Shown: positions 9,705-17,623 of the stretch, in pieces
How positions within the stretch are numbered: position 1 is the first letter of the stretch
How the letters are laid out: each line of letters begins with the position of its first letter
From: Microbacterium sp. Se63.02b
Lineage (GTDB): Bacteria; Actinomycetota; Actinomycetes; Actinomycetales; Microbacteriaceae
DNA length: 64,000 nucleotides
Assembly: GCF_014171575.1 (NCBI RefSeq)
Contig: NZ_CP050453.1
Coordinates: 1,674,001-1,738,000, forward strand
Direction: 5' to 3'
Notes under the pieces: model-generated
Databases searched by the model: none
What the model was told of the DNA's origin: nothing
The model's input: only the letters and a program-made list of their open reading frames with translations
Made by a program: the position numbers and the translations under genes

Positions 9705-11050
9705 AAGTCACATTGATCGGCGCAGGAAGCCGCGAATTCGCCGGGAAGATGGTCAGAGACCTCCTCCTGAGCGCACCGATCGCCGAGAAGGGTCTCGACA
9801 TCGTCCTGATGGACATCGCGCCCGCGCCCCTCGCCGAGATGGAGGCCTACACCCGGCATCTGATCGAGCGCCTCGGGCACGCAGCGACCGTGGCGTCCAC
9901 GACGGATCTCGACGAGTCGGTGACGGGGACCGACTTCGTGATCACCGCGATCGAGGTGAACCGGTACCACTACTGGTCGCAGGACTTCACCGTCCCGCGC
10001 GCACATGGCTTCCGTCAGGTCTACGGGGAGAACGGCGGCCCCGGAGGTCTGTTCCATGCGCTTCGCCAGTTCGGTCCGCTGCTGGAGATCGCGCGGGCGA
10101 TCGAGCGGAACGCCCCGGACGCTCTCTTCCTCAACTTCTCGAATCCCGAACACAAGGTGTGCGAGGCGATCAGCCGCCTGACGTCGGTCAAGGTGGTCGG
10201 ACTGTGCCACGGGTACTTCTACGGCGTCCGCCAGATCTCGGCGCTGCTCGACATGCCGAGCGAGGACCTGGAACTCCCGGCCGCGGGGATCAACCACTTC
10301 ACCTGGTTCCAGGCGATGCGCGACCGTCGGACGGGAGAGGACCTCTATCCGAAGCTCCGCGAGCGTGAGAGCACAGCGAACTGGGTGTCCGACTGGCACG
10401 AGATCGGACTGTCCCGGATCCTGTTCCGTCGGTTCGGGCTGTGGCCGTCGCCCAGCGCCAACCACATCGGCGAGTACATCTCCTGGGCCGAGGACTACGT
10501 GCCGGCGCAGTTGCAGTACTTCCATGACCCCGCCGAGGGTTCGCCGTGGCGGCCGGGAGCGCCGACGCCGGAGTGGTACTACGAGATCCGTTTCGCCGAC
10601 ACCGACCGTCCGTTCCATGCGCCGCGCCCCGACGCCTCCCTCGAAGGGTCGCTCGAGGACAGTCCGGTCGTGTCGTCCGAAGAGCTCGCGATCCCGATCA
10701 TCGAGTGGGTGGCGTGCGGTGTGGAGCGCGCACTGCCCGCCGTGAACATCCCGAACCGCGGCGCGATCCCCGGGTTGCCGGACGAGATGGTGGTCGAGGT
10801 GCCGGCACGTGTCGTCGACGGCGAACTGGTCGCGGTGCAGATGGACGAGCTCCCCGAGGGCATCTTGGCGATGATCCGGCTGCAGGGCTCGATCCACAAG
10901 CTGCTCGTCGAGGCGTATGCGGAGGAGTCGAAGGCGAAGCTGCTCCAGGCGATCCTGCTCGATCCGGTCGTCGACTCCCACAACCGGGCCGTCGCCATGC
11001 TCGACGAGTTCCTCGAGCTGCAGGCCGACGTCCTGCCCCCGCTGCGCTGA
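9701..11050 (+). CDS. Glycoside hydrolase family 4, alpha-glycosidase type (NAD- and metal-dependent)
   Basis: 449 residues. The NAD-binding motif IGAGSRE begins at residue 6 and LMDIA at 36. GH4 active-site elements follow: NFSNPEH (Asn148), GLCHGYF (Cys169, His170) and AGINHFTWF (His199). GH4 enzymes use NAD+ redox chemistry and a divalent metal held by Cys/His. The CHG form resembles AglA/MelA-type and alpha-glucuronidase members acting on unphosphorylated sugars, rather than 6-phospho-beta-glucosidases. It overlaps the kinase by 4 nt and the GH3 gene by 1 nt, so it belongs to the same operon. The exact glycosidic substrate is not determined. Confidence 0.85.
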   Translation: MKVTLIGAGSREFAGKMVRDLLLSAPIAEKGLDIVLMDIAPAPLAEMEAYTRHLIERLGHAATVASTTDLDESVTGTDFVITAIEVNRYHYWSQDFTVPRAHGFRQVYGENGGPGGLFHALRQFGPLLEIARAIERNAPDALFLNFSNPEHKVCEAISRLTSVKVVGLCHGYFYGVRQISALLDMPSEDLELPAAGINHFTWFQAMRDRRTGEDLYPKLRERESTANWVSDWHEIGLSRILFRRFGLWPSPSANHIGEYISWAEDYVPAQLQYFHDPAEGSPWRPGAPTPEWYYEIRFADTDRPFHAPRPDASLEGSLEDSPVVSSEELAIPIIEWVACGVERALPAVNIPNRGAIPGLPDEMVVEVPARVVDGELVAVQMDELPEGILAMIRLQGSIHKLLVEAYAEESKAKLLQAILLDPVVDSHNRAVAMLDEFLELQADVLPPLR

Positions 11051-13449
11051 TGTCGTCTGCTGAGCGTCCAGACGACGGGCCGTCGATGACCCCGCCCCTG
11101 TATGACGTGGAGGCTGTGGTCTCCGCGCTCACCCTCGAGGAGAAGGCGTCGCTCCTGTCGGGCCTCGACGACTGGTTCACCCAGCCGCTCGACCGCCAGG
11201 GGCTGCCCGCGCGGGTCCCCTCGATCGAAGTCGGAGACGGTCCGCACGGGTTGCGCAAGGAGACCGGCGTCGACATGGTGTGGGTGCCGGCGACCGGCTT
11301 CCCGACGGCGTCGGCGATGGGGGCATCGTGGGACCGCGCGCTGGTCGCCCGGGTCGCCGCGGCCATCGGCGAGGAGGCGAGGGCCGAAGGCGTGCAGGTC
11401 GTGCTCGGTCCCGGGGTCAACATGAAGCGCTCTCCGCTGTGCGGTCGCAACTTCGAGTACTTCTCGGAGGATCCGCTGCACAGCGGCGAACTCGGCGCCG
11501 CCTATGTGAACGGGCTGCAGTCGACAGGCGTCGGCGCGTCGCTCAAGCACTTCGCTGCGAACAATCAGGAGATCGAGCGCACGCGCATCTCGGTGGTCGC
11601 CGACGACCGCACGCTGCGCGAGACCTATCTGTCGGCTTTCGAGCGCGTGGTGCGTCAGGCCGATCCGTGGACGGTCATGTGCTCCTACAACCGCATCGGC
11701 GGCGTGCACGCTTCGCAGAACCGCTGGTTGCTCACCGAGGTGCTGCGTGAGGACTGGGGATACGACGGAGCGGTGGTGTCCGACTGGAACGCCGTGCACG
11801 ATCGTGTCGCCGCGCTCGTCGCAGGGCTCGATCTGGAAATGCCGGGCACTCAGGGGCGGACCGACGCCGAGATCGTCACCGCCGTGCGCGCGGGCGTGCT
11901 CGACGAAGCGGTCGTCGACGACGCTGCACGGCGCGTGCTGGAGCTCGTGGCGCGCGCGTACCCGAGGGATGCCTCCGCGACCGGTGCGGTCATGGACCTG
12001 GGGCACGCGCCGGGCGCGCGTCTGAGTGCGGCGCAACTCGGACTGCTGCGTGCCGACGAGCACCATGCGCTCGCGCGCGAGGCTGCTGCCGGATGCGTCA
12101 CCCTGCTGCGCAACGAGGTCCGGTCGGGCAGCGGCCGGCCGGTGCTTCCGCTCGACGAGACCGCGGAGGGACGCATCGCCGTGATCGGCGCGTTCGCCCA
12201 CCACGCGCGCATCCAGGGAGGCGGGTCGTCCGGCGTCGATCCCACGCGCGTCGACGTCCCCCTGGAGCAGCTGCGGGCGATCGCCGGCGCACGCATCGAC
12301 TTCGCGGAGGGCTATGCGTACCTCACGAAGAACGCCTATCAGGATGACAATCTCGGCATCCTCGCCGTGCACGGCATCACGGTGGAGGAGCAGCGACCGC
12401 GCGTGGCGCGCAGGTCGGCCGCCCTCGCCAAGGAGCTCCAGCTCGCCGAGGCCGTGCGACATCAGGCGAAGGGGCCGCTGTCCGACCGGGCGCTGGCGCT
12501 GATCGATGAGGCCGTCGCGACGGCCGAGACCGCGGGCACGATCGTGGTGTTCGCCGGTCTGCCGCTGTCGTTCGAACAGGAGGCCAACGATCGCGATTCG
12601 CTCGCCCTCCCCGCGGAGCAGGACGAACTGATCTCACGCCTCGCCGATCTCCGTGATCGCACGGGTGCGGCTCTGATCGTGGTGCTCGCGAACGGCTCGC
12701 CCGTCACGATGGCGCCGTGGCACGACAGGGTGGACGGCATCGTGGAGACCTGGCTCGGTGGTCAGGGCACGGGCGCGGCTGTCGCCGATGTGCTGTTCGG
12801 GCGGCTGTCGCCCTCGGGGAAGACCGCCGAGACGTTCCCGCTGGCGGTGGAGGACACTCCCGGTTTCCCGAACTGGATCGGCGAGCGCGGCACGGTGCTG
12901 TACGGCGAAGGCGTCTACATCGGCTACCGGTGGTACGACGCGCTGCGGAGGCCTGTGCTGTATCCCTTCGGATACGGGCTGTCGTACACGTCGTTCGCGT
13001 ACTCGGCACTGGAGGTCGATGTGATCGACGCCGAAGCCGCTCGGGTGCGGGTGACCTGCGAGATCACGAACACGGGTGACGTCGCGGGCGCGGAGGTCGT
13101 GCAGCTCTACGTGGGAGACCCCGACGCCGAGGTCTCGCGTCCGGTGCGTGAACTGCGCGGTTTCGAGAAGGTGTTCCTCGACGCGGGGGAGAGCGTCCGG
13201 GTCGAGTTCCCGCTCGGCAACCGCGACTTCGCCTACTGGGACTCCGCGGCGCGACGCGACGACGGTCGATTCGGTGTCTGGCGTCGTGAAGGCGGGGAGT
13301 TCCGCATCGATGTGGGCTCCTCCTCCCAGGACATCCTGCTCTCGGAGTCGATCGTCCTCCCGGACGACCCCACCATCCCGCCCCTCGTGCACGACGCCGA
13401 CCTCCTCGACTCCGAAGAGTCCCGATTCGTGGGAGGTCACGCCGGCTGA
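11050..13449 (+). CDS. Glycoside hydrolase family 3 (beta-glucosidase/beta-glycosidase-like)
   Basis: 799 residues, ATG overlapping the GH4 stop (TGATG). It has the three-domain GH3 layout. The TIM-barrel part contains KHFAANNQE (Lys166-His167) and the nucleophile Asp245 in VVSDWNAVHD. The alpha/beta sandwich contains FAGLPLSFEQEANDRDSLALP. A C-terminal fibronectin-III-like domain contains NTGDVAGAEVVQLYV. No signal peptide is seen, so it acts in the cytoplasm on imported oligosaccharides, consistent with the ABC transporter upstream. The aglycone and sugar specificity cannot be read from sequence. It is the last gene of the operon. Confidence 0.9.
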   Translation: MSSAERPDDGPSMTPPLYDVEAVVSALTLEEKASLLSGLDDWFTQPLDRQGLPARVPSIEVGDGPHGLRKETGVDMVWVPATGFPTASAMGASWDRALVARVAAAIGEEARAEGVQVVLGPGVNMKRSPLCGRNFEYFSEDPLHSGELGAAYVNGLQSTGVGASLKHFAANNQEIERTRISVVADDRTLRETYLSAFERVVRQADPWTVMCSYNRIGGVHASQNRWLLTEVLREDWGYDGAVVSDWNAVHDRVAALVAGLDLEMPGTQGRTDAEIVTAVRAGVLDEAVVDDAARRVLELVARAYPRDASATGAVMDLGHAPGARLSAAQLGLLRADEHHALAREAAAGCVTLLRNEVRSGSGRPVLPLDETAEGRIAVIGAFAHHARIQGGGSSGVDPTRVDVPLEQLRAIAGARIDFAEGYAYLTKNAYQDDNLGILAVHGITVEEQRPRVARRSAALAKELQLAEAVRHQAKGPLSDRALALIDEAVATAETAGTIVVFAGLPLSFEQEANDRDSLALPAEQDELISRLADLRDRTGAALIVVLANGSPVTMAPWHDRVDGIVETWLGGQGTGAAVADVLFGRLSPSGKTAETFPLAVEDTPGFPNWIGERGTVLYGEGVYIGYRWYDALRRPVLYPFGYGLSYTSFAYSALEVDVIDAEAARVRVTCEITNTGDVAGAEVVQLYVGDPDAEVSRPVRELRGFEKVFLDAGESVRVEFPLGNRDFAYWDSAARRDDGRFGVWRREGGEFRIDVGSSSQDILLSESIVLPDDPTIPPLVHDADLLDSEESRFVGGHAG

Positions 13450-13589
13450 ACCGACGGTGATGACGTGGTGCCGAGCCGCTTCACCTTTCCGCGTAACGAT
13501 TCGGCTCCACCGTGTCGGCGGTTCCCGCGGCTCTGGGAGACTGAGCGCGCTGCCGTCTACGGAGACGACTGCCAAGGGGAGAGCGACCA

Positions 13590-14258
13590 GTGTTCATGAC
13601 TACTTCTGCGCGCCGGTTCCCGGCGATACTCGCACTCGCGGCCGCCGCAACGATCGCGACGGGATGTACGGCATCAGCGCCGGAGGTTGTCGAAGAGACG
13701 GCGCCGGTCGTGACGCTCGGTCCCACACCGACTCCGACGCGTACTCCGAGCATCATCGAGTGGGTCGAATTCCCCGCATACGATGACGAGCCCTCGGTGA
13801 GCGAACGCGGGAACGTCGTCAAACAACCCGGCGAGGTGGCGGGTCTCGCCGACGCGAACGGCGAAGACCTGTTGCGATTCATGGTGCAGGCCATCTCGAT
13901 CGAGCCGGAGTGCGAGGGCGGCGACGCCGCGCCCGTTCCGGAGAACGGGTATTTCGTCCGTGTCGACCTCCAAGGCGAGGCTCTGCCCGGGCTCACGCAG
14001 GCGTACCAGGAGGGCGGCGTGCCTCCCGTGTTGTCGTTCAGCGACTGGAGTGCGATCGACTCCAGCGGGGTGAATGTGAATACCGATCCGGTCACCGAGT
14101 CCGGCATCGCCTGTCTGACCCGCCCCGAGATGATCTACTACACGGATATCAACCCGGGGGAGCGTGGCGTCGGAAGCGTCGTCCTCGATGTCCCGACGGA
14201 GCATGGGACGCTGATCCTGCGTCTCGGGGGACAAGACGGCTGGGAGTACACGTACTGA
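13590..14258 (+). CDS. Putative lipoprotein of unknown function
   Basis: 222 residues. An N-terminal signal (Arg-Arg, then an Ala-rich hydrophobic run) ends in IATGC, a lipobox. A Pro/Thr-rich linker (TPTPTRTPS) near residues 45-60 spans the cell wall zone, followed by a ~160-residue domain I do not recognise. It contains two further Cys (in EPECEGG and IACLTRP) that could form a disulfide. GTG at 13590 lies 7 nt after GGGGAGA; ATG at 13596 is the alternative. It is followed one nt later by a small membrane protein, with which it may be co-transcribed. Confidence 0.72.
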   Translation: MFMTTSARRFPAILALAAAATIATGCTASAPEVVEETAPVVTLGPTPTPTRTPSIIEWVEFPAYDDEPSVSERGNVVKQPGEVAGLADANGEDLLRFMVQAISIEPECEGGDAAPVPENGYFVRVDLQGEALPGLTQAYQEGGVPPVLSFSDWSAIDSSGVNVNTDPVTESGIACLTRPEMIYYTDINPGERGVGSVVLDVPTEHGTLILRLGGQDGWEYTY

Positions 14259-14259
14259 C

Positions 14260-14493
14260 ATGGTCGAGCGGGGTGCACGACGGCGATACCGGCGGGAGTG
14301 GCGGAGGCTGGCGCTCGCCGCGCCGCTCTTCGCGTTCATCGTCGGTCTCCTGCTGCAGACGCTGACCTCAGGTATCGCGTACTCGGTCCTGCAATGGACG
14401 GTCATCGGAATGATCGTGGCAGGGTCGGCGGTGCTGCTCGTCTGGCAGGCGCTGAAGGTCCGTTCGCGCCGGAGGAGGCTCCGCGACAGGTGA
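14260..14493 (+). CDS. Small two-pass membrane protein, unknown function
   Basis: 77 residues. A basic N-terminus (MVERGARRRYRREWRR) precedes two hydrophobic segments (about residues 18-36 and 43-63), and the C-terminus is again basic. This predicts a hairpin membrane protein with both ends in the cytoplasm. It starts one nt after the lipoprotein stop, so the pair is probably one unit. I do not recognise the family. Confidence 0.6.
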   Translation: MVERGARRRYRREWRRLALAAPLFAFIVGLLLQTLTSGIAYSVLQWTVIGMIVAGSAVLLVWQALKVRSRRRRLRDR

Positions 14494-14504
14494 AGGGCGA
14501 GCAC

Positions 14505-14533
14505 CGACGAGAAAAGCCGCCTGAAACCAGGCG
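14505..14533. repeat. Degenerate copy of a hairpin element also found at 21010-21037
   Basis: Bases 14505-14525 are identical to 21010-21030 (core GAGAAAAGCCGCCTGAA). After a one-base gap both continue with CCAGGCG. At 21010 the second arm continues into a full terminator. Here it stops after GGCG, leaving only a short stem and no T run. It lies between the small membrane protein and corA and is probably a decayed terminator. Confidence 0.6.
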
Positions 14534-14650
14534 CCATCGACGACCTCGCCCGGGTGGTCGCGCCGGCGCTCCAAGACGTGCTCGCACCGCGGTTCTCCTG
14601 AACCTCGTCGCCATCTGCGGGATACTCCGAACAGAGTGAGAGGACAGGAC

Positions 14651-15754
14651 ATGACACAGTCGACGAGCGACGGCACGAACCGTCCCCGTGGCGGAGTGTT
14701 CCGTCGCCGCACGCCCAACGCGGCGACACCCACCGAGGGAACGAGTCGACGGACCCGCTACGTCGATGATGGCCACCTCCTCCGCGCGCCGCGCGACACC
14801 ACCGTGGACGGCGCTCAGGCATTCACCGACGAGGACGATCGGCGTACAGCGCTGCTGCTGTATCCGAAGCCGACGCTGGAGGACGTCGCCGAACTCGCGA
14901 GCAGCTGGCACCTCCATCCTCTACTCGTGGAGGATCTCCTCCATGCCGGGCAGCGCCCGAAGCTCGAACGCTACGACGACACGCTGTTCCTCGTCGTGAG
15001 GTCCGCGTGGTACGTCGACGCGAGAGAGGACGTCGACTTCGCCGAGTTCCACATCCTCGTGCGCCCGCAGGCCGTGGCCGTGTTCTGTCAGGACGGGAGG
15101 TGGATAGACGGCCTCGACGCCGATGACGCCTCCGGGGCGACCGACCGCGGCGACCACACCCTCCTCGACGACGAGCAACTGCTCCACCACGGCCCCGAAG
15201 CCATCGTGTACCGCCTGCTCGACGCCATCGTCGACGGCTATATGCCCGTGCTCCGTGGTCTCGCCATCGACCGGGAGCAGATCGAACGTCAGGTGTTCAG
15301 CGGCGACGCCAGTGTCACCGAACGTATCTATCGTCTGAGTCAGGAGGTCATCGACCTCCAACAGGCGACCTCGGGTCTCGCCGAGGTGCTCGCCGCGCTG
15401 CGGAAGGGGTTCCGCCGCTATGACATCCCCGAGCCGCTGCAGTCGTACCTCCAGGATGTCGCCGACCACCTCAGCCGCGCCGAGACACAGGTCAGCGACC
15501 TCCGCGAATCTCTCTCGCAGATCCTCACGGTCAACGGCACCCTCGTCGCCCAGCGCCAGAACGAGGACATGAAGAAGATCTCCGGCTGGGCCGCGATCCT
15601 CTTCGCCCCCACACTCATCGGCGCGATCTACGGCATGAACTTCGACAACATGCCCGAACTCCACTGGGCCTTCGGCTATCCGCTCGCCGTCGGTGGGATG
15701 GTCGCGTTCGCGCTCGTCCTGTACGTCATCTTCAAGCGACAGAAGTGGATGTGA
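14651..15754 (+). CDS. corA: CorA-family magnesium/cobalt transporter
   Basis: 367 residues. A large cytoplasmic N-terminal domain is followed by a long helical region and two C-terminal membrane helices. The signature IYGMNFDNMPEL near residue 320 carries the GMN selectivity motif between the helices, and the protein ends in the basic KRQKWM. The family forms pentameric channels for Mg2+ and also Co2+/Ni2+. ATG at 14651 is preferred because AGAGGA lies 6-7 nt upstream; a GTG at 14636 would add five residues. It appears to be transcribed alone. The 140 nt after it show only a very short GTGAA/TTCAC hairpin at 15752-15764. Confidence 0.93.
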   Translation: MTQSTSDGTNRPRGGVFRRRTPNAATPTEGTSRRTRYVDDGHLLRAPRDTTVDGAQAFTDEDDRRTALLLYPKPTLEDVAELASSWHLHPLLVEDLLHAGQRPKLERYDDTLFLVVRSAWYVDAREDVDFAEFHILVRPQAVAVFCQDGRWIDGLDADDASGATDRGDHTLLDDEQLLHHGPEAIVYRLLDAIVDGYMPVLRGLAIDREQIERQVFSGDASVTERIYRLSQEVIDLQQATSGLAEVLAALRKGFRRYDIPEPLQSYLQDVADHLSRAETQVSDLRESLSQILTVNGTLVAQRQNEDMKKISGWAAILFAPTLIGAIYGMNFDNMPELHWAFGYPLAVGGMVAFALVLYVIFKRQKWM

Positions 15755-15894
15755 AGCGTTCACCTTCAGACAACTGCTCTCGGGCGTTCGTGAGTCTCCG
15801 CGGCAGAGGGGCGAATAGGTGGGAGTGTCACGCTGAGTGTGCACCTGGGGCCTTCCTTTCGCATCCGAGCGTCTGAGCGAGTGCCGTGCGAGAA

Positions 15895-16371
15895 TCAGCG
15901 GAGCGCGTCCTCGCGGATGTCTGCGAGCGCGTTCATGAATCCTTCTGAGCATCCGCTGGATCCGGCGAGTCGGTCGACCGCGACGTCGTCGAGCGGCTTC
16001 CCGACGACCTCTGCGGGGAGGGCATCAGCGAAGCGCTGTTGATAGCCCAGGGAGACCTCGTCCTCTGCGGGTGTGGTGATGTCGACGTCGGTAACGATGC
16101 CGTTCTCGATGGTGAGAGTCACGTCGTGATGGGACGGCAGAGAGCCGTACCAGCCGCGTGCGGTGTATTCGCCATCGCGGTACGTGTCAGGGGTCATGTC
16201 GTCCTCCTCGACAGTCGGCACCGCGGATGGGGCGGCTGAGCTGTGGGGCCGCGAGTCAGCCGGGGTCGCGCACGCAGCGAGCGACACCGCCGATGCCACG
16301 ATTCCTGCGGCAGCAGCGACCCCACGCCCGGCGGTCGCGGATCGTTGTGGGGAAGCGTTGGTGCGGGACAT
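15895..16371 (-). CDS. Putative lipoprotein with FMN-binding-like domain
   Basis: 158 residues. The signal ends in LAAC, a lipobox. The C-terminal ~95 residues follow the FMN_bind pattern: YRDGEYTARGWYG, then DVTLTIENGIVTDVDIT, and a helical end DRLAGSSGCSEGFMNAL. In FMN_bind domains that carry covalent FMN, the last segment contains SGAT with a flavinylated Thr. Here it reads SSGCS, so covalent flavin attachment by the usual route is not supported. It could be a non-covalent or degenerate member. It is divergent from the CMD gene. Confidence 0.65.
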   Translation of the reverse strand: MSRTNASPQRSATAGRGVAAAAGIVASAVSLAACATPADSRPHSSAAPSAVPTVEEDDMTPDTYRDGEYTARGWYGSLPSHHDVTLTIENGIVTDVDITTPAEDEVSLGYQQRFADALPAEVVGKPLDDVAVDRLAGSSGCSEGFMNALADIREDALR

Positions 16372-16496
16372 TCTTCGACGCTATGCCGTTACCTCGCTGC
16401 GTGGGGTGCCCTGTTGTTACCTGGATAGCTGGCCACTGGTGCGTCACTGTGAAGTCGAGGGAGCCTGTCGGTGACCTCTAAGGAAAGGACGTTGCA
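16372..16496. promoter_or_regulatory. Divergent intergenic region with repeated GTTACCT
   Basis: The gap between the lipoprotein gene and the CMD gene contains GTTACCT at 16388-16394 and again at 16416-16422 (28 bp apart). AAGGAAAGG lies just upstream of the CMD ATG as a Shine-Dalgarno. The spacing of the direct repeat would suit a regulator site, but no regulator can be assigned from sequence alone. Confidence 0.3.
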
Positions 16497-16835
16497 ATGA
16501 CAGAACTGACACCCGCTCAGAGCGCGGTGGGGGATGTCGCGCCTCAGCTCGCCTCCCTCACCGATGATGTGCTGTTCGGACAGGTGTGGTCTAGGCACGA
16601 GGCGTTGAGCCGTCGTGACCGCAGCCTGGTGACGGTGGCGAGTCTGGTCACCTCGAGCAGTTTCGAGCAGTTGGAGAGCCACCTGCGATTGGCCAAGGAG
16701 AACGGTGTGCGGGAAGACGAGGTGGTCGAGGTGATTACCCATCTGGCCTTCTACGCCGGGTGGCCGAAGGCGATGTCCGCCATCAAGGTCGCGAAGCGCG
16801 TCTTCGCCGAGAAGGAAGAAGAGATCCACCCATGA
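16497..16835 (+). CDS. Carboxymuconolactone decarboxylase (CMD)-family protein
   Basis: 112 residues, all-helical. It carries the CMD core: DRSLVTVASLVTSSSFEQLESHL, then EDEVVEVITHLAFYAGWPKAM, with the conserved His in ITHLAFYAGWP. The AhpD-type CxxC is absent, so peroxidase-linked thiol chemistry is unlikely. ATG follows AAGGAAAGG. It overlaps the SDR gene start by 4 nt (ATGA). CMD-like proteins of this kind often sit beside AKR/SDR reductases, as here. The substrate is unknown. Confidence 0.85.
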   Translation: MTELTPAQSAVGDVAPQLASLTDDVLFGQVWSRHEALSRRDRSLVTVASLVTSSSFEQLESHLRLAKENGVREDEVVEVITHLAFYAGWPKAMSAIKVAKRVFAEKEEEIHP

Positions 16836-17560
16836 GCACAACTGACACCGCCCGTGTCGCCCTGGTGACGGGAGCATCCTCCGGAATCGGAGAGGCCACG
16901 GCGCGCGCGTTCCACGCCGCGGGCTTCAAAGTCGCACTGCTTGCCCGCAGAACTGAACGCATCGAGACCATCGCTGCAGAGCTGGGTGAAGGCGCGGTCG
17001 CGGTTGCCGCCGACGTCACAGACCGCGACGCCCTCGTCGCAGCAGCAACCCGTGTGAAGCAAAGCCTGGGACGCGTCGACATCCTCGTCAACAACGCTGG
17101 CATCATGCTCCTCGGCCCATTCTCGTCTGAACAGCGGGAGGACTACCGGCGCATGGTCGACGTGAACCTCCTCGGCGCCATCACCGCGACCGAGGTGTTC
17201 CTCGACCAGCTCGTCGACGGTGGCGGCGACATCGTGAACATCTCCTCGGTTGCCGGGCGTACGGCCCGGGCTGGCAACGGCGTGTATGCCGCGACGAAGT
17301 GGGCCATCAACGGATGGTCGGAGTCTCTCCGCCAGGAGCTTCTTCCTGACGTACGCGTGACGCTCATCGAGCCGGGCGTCGTGGCGACCGAGCTTCCGAC
17401 CCACATCACGCACGAGGCGACGAACACGGCCGTCAACGAGATGTACGCGCAGGCGACGGTGACGGCGGAGGACGTCGCTGAGATCATCACGTTCACCGTG
17501 CAGCGCCCCAAGCACCTCGCTATCAACGAGATCCTGCTCCGGCCCGCCTCGCAGGTCTGA
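16832..17560 (+). CDS. Short-chain dehydrogenase/reductase (SDR)
   Basis: 242 residues, classical SDR layout. The nucleotide motif GASSGIGE starts near residue 15. NNAG is near residue 88. The catalytic Ser is in VNISSVAG and the YxxxK pair in YAATK. An Arg in the first loop (LARRTERIE) favours NADP(H). The family reduces carbonyls or oxidises alcohols; the substrate is not inferable. It overlaps the CMD gene by 4 nt, so the two are co-translated, and it ends at a strong hairpin. Confidence 0.9.
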   Translation: MSTTDTARVALVTGASSGIGEATARAFHAAGFKVALLARRTERIETIAAELGEGAVAVAADVTDRDALVAAATRVKQSLGRVDILVNNAGIMLLGPFSSEQREDYRRMVDVNLLGAITATEVFLDQLVDGGGDIVNISSVAGRTARAGNGVYAATKWAINGWSESLRQELLPDVRVTLIEPGVVATELPTHITHEATNTAVNEMYAQATVTAEDVAEIITFTVQRPKHLAINEILLRPASQV

Positions 17561-17570
17561 CCAGTGACAG

Positions 17571-17605
17571 AACGGGCGGGCATCCATCCCGGATGCCCGC
17601 CCGTT
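17571..17605. terminator. Perfect 15-bp hairpin between convergent SDR and MFS genes
   Basis: AACGGGCGGGCATCC (17571-17585) pairs fully with 17591-17605 around a 5-nt loop. It sits between the SDR stop and the MFS stop, so it can serve both strands. There is no long T run on either side. Confidence 0.8.
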
Positions 17606-17623
17606 CCGTGCGTGAGCCACAGT

